This document shows positions 1-4,857 of a stretch of DNA of 5,068 bases, one piece after another. The position numbers were made by a program, and so were the translations under genes. The DNA is from Candidatus Bathyarchaeota archaeon (GTDB lineage Archaea > Thermoproteota > Bathyarchaeia > Bathyarchaeales > Bathyarchaeaceae), in assembly GCA_020346825.1 (NCBI GenBank), contig CP070791.1, positions 437,783 through 442,850 on the forward strand, written 5' to 3'. How positions within the stretch are numbered: position 1 is the first letter of the stretch; every line of letters begins with the position of its first letter. Below the pieces are notes generated by a model. That model saw nothing but the letters and a program-made list of their open reading frames with translations. It did not search any database and was not told the DNA's origin.

Positions 1-104
1 AAAACAAAGACGGCATCCCGAAGACCCATCTGTTCAGCCACGCGCGCGCCAAGATTTTGGATGGCTTGAAACTCACTTTTTCCTCTCAAAACTTTAGGTG
101 GCAA
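1..104 (-). CDS. possible N-terminal part of an unidentified protein, cut by the window start
   Basis: On the minus strand a frame is open from position 182 down to position 1, bounded upstream by a TAA at 185-183. Its last third reads like real protein: after a possible TTG start at 104-102 it gives LPPKVLRGKSEFQAIQNLG and then ARVAEQMGLRDAVFV to the edge. Other in-frame starts are TTG 89-87, GTG 41-39 and ATG 29-27; none has a clear Shine-Dalgarno site. I recognise no family. The frame is too short to judge codon bias, and the plus-strand frames over the same bases are also partly open, so this could be chance. If real, the gene would diverge from the kinase gene at 361 and share the AT-rich stretch around 200-215 as a promoter region. 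Confidence 0.3.
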   Translation of the reverse strand, partial: MPPKVLRGKSEFQAIQNLGARVAEQMGLRDAVFV

Positions 105-279
105 TGTTTTCTTGGAGGCCTCAAACCTTTTGGGTCTATTAACTTGGACTGAACTTTTTCGCGTCTCTGATTGCTTTAAGGTTTACACGTTCTTTGTAGG
201 GATATTCCTATATTGTTCATCGGAGTCTTATCCACAACAGAAGGGTTGTCAAAGGGACTAAAGGAAGTAGATTCAGTGA
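105..279. other. upstream region of the COG2187-type kinase; no gene seen
   Basis: No convincing coding sequence is seen on either strand. The minus frame of the left-edge candidate stays open to 182 but has no start codon there. The stretch holds an AT-rich TATA-like element at 208-215 and a short inverted repeat, ACAAC and GTTGT, at about 233-248. It probably serves as promoter and leader for the rightward kinase gene and perhaps for a leftward gene. Confidence 0.45.
208..215 (+). promoter_or_regulatory. weak TATA-like box upstream of the COG2187-type kinase
   Basis: CTATATTG at 208-215 is the only good TATA-like element ahead of the kinase gene. With the usual archaeal spacing of about 25 bp, transcription would begin near 236. 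That leaves a leader of about 44 nt if translation starts at 280, or about 125 nt if it starts at 361. The match to consensus is modest and no clear purine-rich BRE precedes it. Confidence 0.3.
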
Positions 280-360
280 ATGTTCTTCTCTGATCTTGGC
301 AATGATTCGGAAAGCACATGTTCAACTAAAGATAGAAGCAGAAAGCTTGAGGAAACCTCG

Positions 361-1365
361 ATGGTTCAGAGACAAGTTGTGGAAGCTCTGATGAATCCTG
401 AAGCCTATGATGAAGAATCAGGGCAAATTGAGCTGATTCAGACACACATATCCTTCGTCTTTTTAACCAAGAAATTCGCCTACAAAGTGAAGAAAGCCGT
501 AGACCTTGGATTTCTAGATTTCACAACCCTCGAAAAGAGACTGCTCTTCTGTGAAAAAGAGTTGGAGCTCAACAGGCGATTGTGTGGAGAGATGTATCTT
601 GAGGTTGTCCCCATCAACGAATCAAGCATCATCAAGATAAAAGGTGCAGGAGAAACCATTGAATATGCTGTGAAAATGAAGAGGATGCCCCAAGAAAGGA
701 TGCTGGACAAGCTCCTCGAAGAAAACAAGGTGGAAAAAGAGCTTATTGATAGAATGGCAAAGATCGTCGCGGAATTTCACTCAAGTATGGAAACAAATAG
801 AAGGATAAGCGAATTTGGGTCTTTGAATACAATCAAAACCAACTGGAAAGAAAACTTTGAGCAGACACGGGAATTTGTAGGCGTAACGTTATCCATGAAG
901 GATTTTAGGCTAATCCAAGAAAGGATCGACGATTCTATGAAGAGAAATAAGTCCTTTTTTGAGAAGAGAGTAGAGGAAGGCAGAGTTAAGGATTGTCACG
1001 GAGACATTCATTCAGGGAACATCTTTGTAACAGATCGAATATACATTTTTGATGCAATAGAATTTAACGAAAGAATTAGGTATTCTGACGTTGCCGCCGA
1101 CATTGCCTTCATGGCCATGGACTTAGATTTCAAAGGACAAACCGATCTATCCAATTTCTTCGTCAAAGGTTATGTGACGTATTCTGGAGACCAAGAGTTG
1201 AGGAGACTTCTTCCTTTCTACAAGTGCTATAGAGCTTACGTACGAGGAAAAGTCACAAGTTTCAAACTTAAGGACCCCCAAGTCAGTGTGAGGGAAAAGA
1301 AGATCGCAACAGAAGAAGCAAAGGCATACTTCAAACTAGCCTCTACCTACGCGAAAATCCTTTGA
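361..1365 (+). CDS. COG2187-type kinase (aminoglycoside phosphotransferase fold), stand-alone
   Basis: A 334-residue protein matching the COG2187 group, a cytosolic small-molecule kinase-like family of the aminoglycoside phosphotransferase (APH) / protein-kinase fold. N-terminal signature: IELIQTHISFVFLT (about 23-36), then AYKVKKAVDLGFLDF (40-54) with candidate ATP-binding lysines K43/K45, then the helix FCEKELELNRRL. The catalytic loop CHGDIHSGN (212-220) supplies the putative base D215 and metal ligand N220. The DFG-like position is D231 in IFDAIEFN, followed by the family hallmark RYSDVAADIAFMAMDLDF (240-257). The physiological substrate is not known; antibiotic resistance should not be assumed. 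Start: ATG 361 places the protein start where family members start and has GAGG at 349-352. The frame is open from ATG 280 (GGAAG at 263-267), which would add 27 Ser-rich residues without family similarity. Bacterial relatives commonly carry a C-terminal P-loop kinase domain; here that domain is a separate gene at 2271-2876. Its 3' end lies 12 bp from the convergent PHP gene. The family call is firm, the start less so. Confidence 0.85.
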   Translation: MVQRQVVEALMNPEAYDEESGQIELIQTHISFVFLTKKFAYKVKKAVDLGFLDFTTLEKRLLFCEKELELNRRLCGEMYLEVVPINESSIIKIKGAGETIEYAVKMKRMPQERMLDKLLEENKVEKELIDRMAKIVAEFHSSMETNRRISEFGSLNTIKTNWKENFEQTREFVGVTLSMKDFRLIQERIDDSMKRNKSFFEKRVEEGRVKDCHGDIHSGNIFVTDRIYIFDAIEFNERIRYSDVAADIAFMAMDLDFKGQTDLSNFFVKGYVTYSGDQELRRLLPFYKCYRAYVRGKVTSFKLKDPQVSVREKKIATEEAKAYFKLASTYAKIL

Positions 1366-1377
1366 TCAGGAAAGGTT

Positions 1378-2253
1378 TCATTCAAGGTTGAATTGTTCAG
1401 CTACAAACTCTGGGACTTTCACGGTTCCCATGATGATCGGCTTTTGGTGGCAATCGCTACCCCCAGTCATGAGCAATCCATGTTTCTTGGCAAACCCTAT
1501 GTAATGGTTCGTTGTTTGAGCGTTATTTCTGGAGTGCCAACACTCCACCCCGTCAACATCCTTCAAGATCGACTCTACTATTATTTCTGTCTGTTCACCC
1601 AGCGACCTAGTCAACTTCACAAGTGAGATTCCATAAGGATCGTTAGGGTGAGCTAAGACTACCATTCCTCCAGCATTTCTCACTAGCCTTGATGCTTCTT
1701 CAGGATGTAGAGGATATTTAGGTACATCGCATTTCACGAGATATCTGTCAAAAGCTTCCTGTTTGGTTCCAACAATTCGCTTTCTCACTAAATAATCTGC
1801 TATGTGAGGCCTTCCAATAACTCCATCGGCAGAATCTTGAATTGTAATAAAATCTCTCTTCGTTAGCTCTTCGATTCCCTCTTTTTCAAGCTCTGTATTG
1901 ATCTTCTCTAAAATCTTTGCAGCTCTATCCTCTCGGTATTTCGCAATTAATTGAAGTTTGTTCTTTAACTCTCTGTTCTTTATATCAAACTGGTAACCCA
2001 AGAAGTCTAACGATATTGATCTACCCTCGTGAAATCTAGGGTGCGAGAAAGTTGTATTCAACTCAACTCCAGAAACGTATAGGATTCCGTTTTTTCTTGC
2101 TAAAGATATTGCTTTCTCTTGGCAGTCAATCGAGTCGTGATCTGTAATCGACATTAGTCCAATGTTTCTAGCCTTTGCTTCTTCAATGATTTCCTCAACA
2201 GTCAAGTTTCCGTCAGAACAACTTTTTGAGTGAATATGCAAATCTATTGTCAT
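1378..2253 (-). CDS. PHP-domain metal-dependent phosphoesterase (COG0613 type)
   Basis: A 291-residue protein of the polymerase-and-histidinol-phosphatase (PHP) family, COG0613 group. Characterised relatives are trinuclear-metal phosphoesterases acting on nucleotide 3'-phosphates or RNA 5' ends (RNase AM/YciV-like). Visible motifs in order: DLHIHSKSCSDG (4-15; ligands H6, H8, D14), SITDHD (35-40; H39), SGVELNT (61-67; E64), GRPHIADYLV (147-156, the COG0613 insert), LAHPND (200-205; H202), VECWH (236-240) and GGSDCH (264-269; D267, H269). Length and motif order fit a complete, active family member. One ligand looks changed: the His before LGY in relatives is D83 here, after a slightly lengthened loop carrying H71 and H75. 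The start ATG at 2253 begins directly before the first metal motif, as usual; the Shine-Dalgarno match is weak. It lies 17 bp after the P-loop kinase gene and is very likely co-transcribed with it. The exact substrate cannot be read from sequence. Confidence 0.93.
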   Translation of the reverse strand: MTIDLHIHSKSCSDGNLTVEEIIEEAKARNIGLMSITDHDSIDCQEKAISLARKNGILYVSGVELNTTFSHPRFHEGRSISLDFLGYQFDIKNRELKNKLQLIAKYREDRAAKILEKINTELEKEGIEELTKRDFITIQDSADGVIGRPHIADYLVRKRIVGTKQEAFDRYLVKCDVPKYPLHPEEASRLVRNAGGMVVLAHPNDPYGISLVKLTRSLGEQTEIIVESILKDVDGVECWHSRNNAQTTNHYIGFAKKHGLLMTGGSDCHQKPIIMGTVKVPEFVAEQFNLE

Positions 2254-2270
2254 AATGAAACGAAGTCCAA

Positions 2271-2876
2271 CTACCTATTTTCCATCCCAATCATGTACCA
2301 ATCTTTAGGGCGGTCATACTCAGTGTCAACTACTAAATGCACTATTTCGAGTTCGGGATACCTCTCTTTCAAGTCATCCAAATCAACAGCCTCAAACCGT
2401 TTCTTGTTGTTGAGATAAGCTTGCTTGGTTAAAGCGTTTGACTCATAGTTCTCCTTGGTTCTCCTCAGGATCCTCGAAATGGACACTTCTTCAGAACAAT
2501 AAGTTTGGAGTATGACAAAAGTCATGTTGTGCTTTGCCGCAATCTCAGCTGCATGTCTTCGCAGTTTCTGGGTGACAAAAGTGGCATCCAATACTACGCC
2601 TTTGCCTTGCTGCGCAAGATGATCTGCTCGGCGAAACATCTCGTGATAAACGAGCTCCCGTTTACGCATATTTGACGCAACCTTTTCGTCGAAGACATCT
2701 TCATTCTTGAGAACTTCCAGTCGAATCAAATCGGTTCGAAGAATCGTAAATCCTTTGATTTTTGAGATTTCTTGTGAGGTCTCTGTCTTCCAAGTTCCAG
2801 GAAGTCCACACGCAATCAACAGAGTGTCAAGCCCTAACTTGGTTTTGACGAACTGGACAAAAGGTTCCTTCAACAT
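2271..2876 (-). CDS. P-loop kinase, COG0645 / AAA_33 type, with variant Walker A
   Basis: A 201-residue cytosolic P-loop protein resembling the COG0645 predicted kinases, related to polynucleotide-kinase and zeta-toxin-like small kinases. Walker A is CGLPGTWKT (23-31): K30 and T31 are kept but W29 replaces the usual glycine. RTDLIR (47-52) offers D49 as likely acceptor-activating residue. GVVLDATF (93-100) is the Walker B-like strand with D97, and RILRRTKEN (135-143) looks like the arginine-bearing lid. The whole length is one kinase domain. Start: ATG at 2876 is preferred because it has an AAGGGTG-type Shine-Dalgarno site just upstream; a TTG at 2894 would add six residues without a ribosome site. 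It is the first gene of a leftward pair with the PHP gene. In bacteria this domain is often fused behind a COG2187 domain, which is encoded separately at 361-1365, so a functional link is inferred. Phosphate acceptor unknown. Confidence 0.88.
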   Translation of the reverse strand: MLKEPFVQFVKTKLGLDTLLIACGLPGTWKTETSQEISKIKGFTILRTDLIRLEVLKNEDVFDEKVASNMRKRELVYHEMFRRADHLAQQGKGVVLDATFVTQKLRRHAAEIAAKHNMTFVILQTYCSEEVSISRILRRTKENYESNALTKQAYLNNKKRFEAVDLDDLKERYPELEIVHLVVDTEYDRPKDWYMIGMENR

Positions 2877-2936
2877 GGCACACCCTTGTTTCAAGGTGAT
2901 AGGTTGAGAAGAAACCGAATTAAACCTTTGTGTCGC

Positions 2937-2944
2937 TTATATAG
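2937..2944 (-). promoter_or_regulatory. TATA-like box of the P-loop kinase-PHP unit
   Basis: CTATATAA read on the minus strand (2944-2937) is a very good archaeal TATA match. The expected start of transcription is near 2914, giving a leader of about 38 nt to ATG 2876. It sits directly beside the alternating CG run at 2946-2955 instead of a purine-rich BRE, which is unusual. The box is nearly symmetric and could also act rightwards, giving a long leader for the SAH hydrolase gene, but that gene has a better-placed element. Confidence 0.55.
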
Positions 2945-3148
2945 TACGCGCGCGCATTTTCCACGAAGGTTTGTGCTCATTGTGCCTTCATAGTTTCATC
3001 AAATATGCTGGCTGTTGAAAAAACGAGAGTTCTTGAATCCCCCGTCTTGAACTTGGATGGAACTGGAATGTTTTCAATACGGACCTGCTCTTCGATGAAG
3101 GAAAAAACAAAGGAAAAGCTCTTGGCACATTAGAAGAACACAGGAAAC
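2945..3148. other. divergent intergenic region without a supported gene
   Basis: This stretch lies between the leftward kinase unit and the rightward SAH hydrolase gene. It holds the alternating purine-pyrimidine run ACGCGCGCGC at 2946-2955, a weak inverted repeat GAAGG/CCTTC (2965-2969 and 2985-2989), and TCTTGAA repeated at 3031-3037 and 3045-3051. A 42-codon frame runs 3005-3133 on + (beginning MLAVEKTRVLESPVLN) but has no ribosome site and no recognisable similarity. I see no RNA gene or known riboswitch in it. Confidence 0.5.
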
Positions 3149-3159
3149 AATAATTTATG
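3146..3159 (+). promoter_or_regulatory. probable BRE/TATA promoter of SAH hydrolase gene
   Basis: A purine-rich AAACAA stretch followed by TAATTTATG (to about 3159) resembles an archaeal BRE plus TATA box. Transcription would begin near 3180, leaving a leader of about 15 nt that is just long enough to carry the strong Shine-Dalgarno site at 3183-3191. A second, weaker TATA-like stretch, GTATAG near 3168, would start transcription too close to the ATG. Confidence 0.45.
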
Positions 3160-3182
3160 AAACAGTGTATAGTAGACGGTCT

Positions 3183-3191
3183 AGAGGTGAT
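3183..3191 (+). promoter_or_regulatory. strong Shine-Dalgarno site of SAH hydrolase gene
   Basis: AGAGGTGAT ends 4 nt before ATG 3196 and is close to a full complement of the archaeal 16S rRNA 3' end. It fixes the start codon and suggests efficient translation. Confidence 0.75.
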
Positions 3192-3195
3192 GTAA

Positions 3196-4452
3196 ATGTC
3201 GAGCTTCAAAATCAAAGACGCGAATTTGGCTCCTCAAGGGGCACTGCTCTTTGAATGGGCTTCGAAACATATGCCTGTTCTCAATCAAGTCAAACGCCAA
3301 TTCGAAAAGAAAAAACCTTTAGCTGATATAACAGTTGGAGCGTGTCTCCACGCAACCAAGGAAACAGCAGTGCTTATAGATGTTCTCACAGCTGGAGGAG
3401 CTAGTGTCGCCTTGTGCGGATCCAACCCTCTTTCAACACAAGACGAAGTGGCAGCATTACTTGCAGAGAAAGGAATAAACGTCTACGCTTGGCGCGGTGA
3501 AACAACCGAAGAATACTATTGGTGCGTCAACAAAGTGATCGATTATGCACCATTAATCACGTTGGATGACGGCGCCGATTTGGTCGGCACGATTCACAAG
3601 GAAAGAATCAAAGCCCTGGAGAATGTGAAGGGTGGCACCGAAGAGACAACCACCGGGGTTATCCGTCTGCGGGCAATGGAAAAGGCTGGATCCCTTAAGT
3701 ATCCTATCATAGCTGTAAATGACGCCTACACAAAACACTTGTTTGACAATCGTTACGGCACCGGACAAAGCACAATAGACGGTATTCTTCGCTCTACAAA
3801 CCTCTTGTTGGCTGGAAAAGAATTTGTGGTTTGCGGCTACGGATGGTGCGGTCGGGGACTCGCTATGCGAGCAAGGGGTATGGGCGCCCACGTCATGGTA
3901 ACCGAGGTGAATCCAGTGAGGGCGCTTGAAGCCATCATGGATGGTTTCCATGTGATGCCTATTGACAAGGCATCGGTAACGGGTGATGTCTTCGTTACAA
4001 CAACTGGAAACACCAGCGTTATCCGAAAAGAACACATGCTTAAGATGAAGGATGGTGCCATAATCGCCAACAGTGGCCACTTCAACGTTGAAATCAAAAT
4101 ACCTGACCTAGAAAACATATCATCCTCAAAAAGAACCATGCGGCCAAACTTGGAAGAGTACACCCTTCAAAATGGAAGCAAACTCTATTTGCTGGCACAA
4201 GGAAGGCTGGTGAACCTCGCTGCGGCAGAAGGCCACCCGTCTGAGGTAATGGATATGTCCTTCGCTAACCAAGCTTTAAGCGTTAGATATCTTGTGGAGA
4301 AGAACCGAATGGAATCTAAGGTCTACAGTGTACCCAAAGAGATAGACGAACTAGTGGCGAGCCTCAAACTGAAGGCCATAAATGTAGAAATTGACGAACT
4401 CACGAAAGAACAAGAAAGGTATCTGGCTACATGGGAAGCTGGAACTATTTGA
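3196..4452 (+). CDS. ahcY: S-adenosylhomocysteine hydrolase (adenosylhomocysteinase), archaeal type
   Basis: A 418-residue cytosolic NAD-dependent enzyme that reversibly splits S-adenosylhomocysteine into adenosine and homocysteine, relieving product inhibition of methyltransferases. Substrate motif CLHATKETA (50-58) keeps H52, T54 and E56. LDDGADLV (123-130) carries the catalytic Asp and EETTTG (149-154) the substrate Glu. NDAYTKHLFDNRYG (175-188) holds K180, D184 and N185, equivalent to human K186, D190 and N191. The Rossmann NAD loop is GYGWCGRG (214-221), with E237 in TEVNP as the ribose-binding acid. SGHFNVEI (293-300) and EGHPSEVMD (345-353) complete the active site. The protein ends soon after ELTKEQERYLATW and lacks the C-terminal Lys/Tyr tail with which eukaryotic and many bacterial enzymes reach into the neighbour's NAD site; this is normal for archaeal and Thermotoga-like members. 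Some methanogen homologues prefer S-inosylhomocysteine, so substrate preference is open. The start is secured by a strong Shine-Dalgarno site. Confidence 0.97.
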   Translation: MSSFKIKDANLAPQGALLFEWASKHMPVLNQVKRQFEKKKPLADITVGACLHATKETAVLIDVLTAGGASVALCGSNPLSTQDEVAALLAEKGINVYAWRGETTEEYYWCVNKVIDYAPLITLDDGADLVGTIHKERIKALENVKGGTEETTTGVIRLRAMEKAGSLKYPIIAVNDAYTKHLFDNRYGTGQSTIDGILRSTNLLLAGKEFVVCGYGWCGRGLAMRARGMGAHVMVTEVNPVRALEAIMDGFHVMPIDKASVTGDVFVTTTGNTSVIRKEHMLKMKDGAIIANSGHFNVEIKIPDLENISSSKRTMRPNLEEYTLQNGSKLYLLAQGRLVNLAAAEGHPSEVMDMSFANQALSVRYLVEKNRMESKVYSVPKEIDELVASLKLKAINVEIDELTKEQERYLATWEAGTI

Positions 4453-4466
4453 TTTAAACAACAAAC

Positions 4467-4474
4467 TTTATAAT
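4467..4474 (+). promoter_or_regulatory. TATA-like box of the small membrane protein gene
   Basis: TTTATAAT, preceded by an A-rich ACAAAC stretch, lies in the 62 bp gap after the SAH hydrolase gene. The expected transcription start is near 4495, giving a leader of about 20 nt that contains the ribosome site GGTGA at 4504-4508. The gene can therefore be expressed on its own, although no T-rich terminator separates it from the SAH hydrolase gene and read-through is also possible. Confidence 0.5.
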
Positions 4475-4514
4475 GAGGTTTCAAATAAAGATGGCTACAT
4501 TGTGGTGAATAGGT

Positions 4515-4808
4515 ATGGTCAGTAAAGATCAAGCTATCGGATGGGTAATCTTCTTGGTTTGCGTTGTTGTCATGATAGGGTACGTTGTCACACTGTTCGG
4601 TTACGAGCAAATTGTCAAACCAATTATTGACGTGGGATCGTTAGGCGGCGTTAGGTTTTGGTTAATCGCCATTCCAGTTCTCATTGCTTTTGTTGCAATC
4701 CTAGCTATTGGGGCTTGGATCGGTTGGACGATGGCTACTACTCCACCTCCGAAACCAATCGAAGACTTCGAAGTCGAAGAGAAACCTGAAGAAGAGAAAG
4801 AAGACTAA
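4515..4808 (+). CDS. small two-helix membrane protein with acidic C-terminal tail, unknown function
   Basis: A 97-residue protein I do not recognise. Two strongly hydrophobic stretches are evident: about 8-28 (GWVIFLVCVVVMIGYVVTLF region) and about 49-73 (WLIAIPVLIAFVAILAIGAW region), joined by a short loop, EQIVKPIIDVGSLGGVR. A soluble tail follows from about 74, beginning TTPPPKP and ending in a run dominated by Glu and Asp (84-97). It has no cleavable signal peptide and no enzyme motif. Orientation is ambiguous because the N-terminus and loop carry almost balanced charge. ATG 4515 has GGTGA at 4504-4508 with 6 nt spacing and a TATA-like box 45 bp upstream, which together argue for a genuine gene. 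It could be a scaffold or subunit for a membrane complex, perhaps linked to the downstream sugar nucleotidyltransferase, but this is only positional inference. Confidence 0.75.
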   Translation: MVSKDQAIGWVIFLVCVVVMIGYVVTLFGYEQIVKPIIDVGSLGGVRFWLIAIPVLIAFVAILAIGAWIGWTMATTPPPKPIEDFEVEEKPEEEKED

Positions 4809-4825
4809 ACAAAACCGATATTCTG

Positions 4826-4840
4826 TTTCCTTCTTTTTTC
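4826..4840 (+). terminator. T-rich stretch, possible archaeal terminator
   Basis: A pyrimidine run ending in six consecutive T (4834-4839) lies just after the stop of the small membrane protein. Archaeal termination commonly uses oligo-T in the coding strand without a hairpin, and no hairpin is visible here. With only 49 bp to the next start, the next gene would need a promoter within or before this stretch, so read-through is an alternative. Confidence 0.35.
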
Positions 4841-4857
4841 GTATTAGTGGGGCTCGC

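Noticed and set aside
280..360. ATG at 280 as the start of the COG2187-type kinase (27 extra residues)
   Set aside because: The extra residues are Ser/Asp/Lys-rich with no family similarity, and family members begin near MVQRQVVEALMNPEAY. Not excluded, because the only TATA-like box fits this start better.
480..728. Minus-strand 82-codon frame inside the COG2187-type kinase
   Set aside because: It is antisense to conserved motifs of the kinase, has a Ser/Phe/Leu-rich composition typical of shadow frames, and no ribosome site.
361..1365. Antibiotic (aminoglycoside) resistance gene
   Set aside because: Only the kinase fold is shared; the sequence matches the COG2187 group, whose substrate is unknown, and not characterised resistance enzymes.
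2877..2894. TTG at 2894 as the start of the P-loop kinase
   Set aside because: It has no ribosome site, adds only six residues, and the ATG at 2876 has a suitable GGGTG upstream.
3005..3133. 42-codon + strand frame in the divergent intergenic region
   Set aside because: No Shine-Dalgarno site, no fitting promoter and no recognisable motif; this length arises by chance easily.
3134..3195. SAM or SAH riboswitch ahead of the SAH hydrolase gene
   Set aside because: The predicted leader is about 15 nt, and no paired structure of the known SAH or SAM riboswitch classes is visible.
3553..4163. Long minus-strand open frames inside the SAH hydrolase gene
   Set aside because: They lie wholly opposite a strongly supported gene and their translations show no domain; they are mirror effects of its codon use.
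4491..4508. Five-codon upstream frame (MATLW) just before the small membrane protein
   Set aside because: The predicted transcription start near 4495 lies inside it, so it is probably not transcribed whole; its stop merely overlaps the ribosome site.
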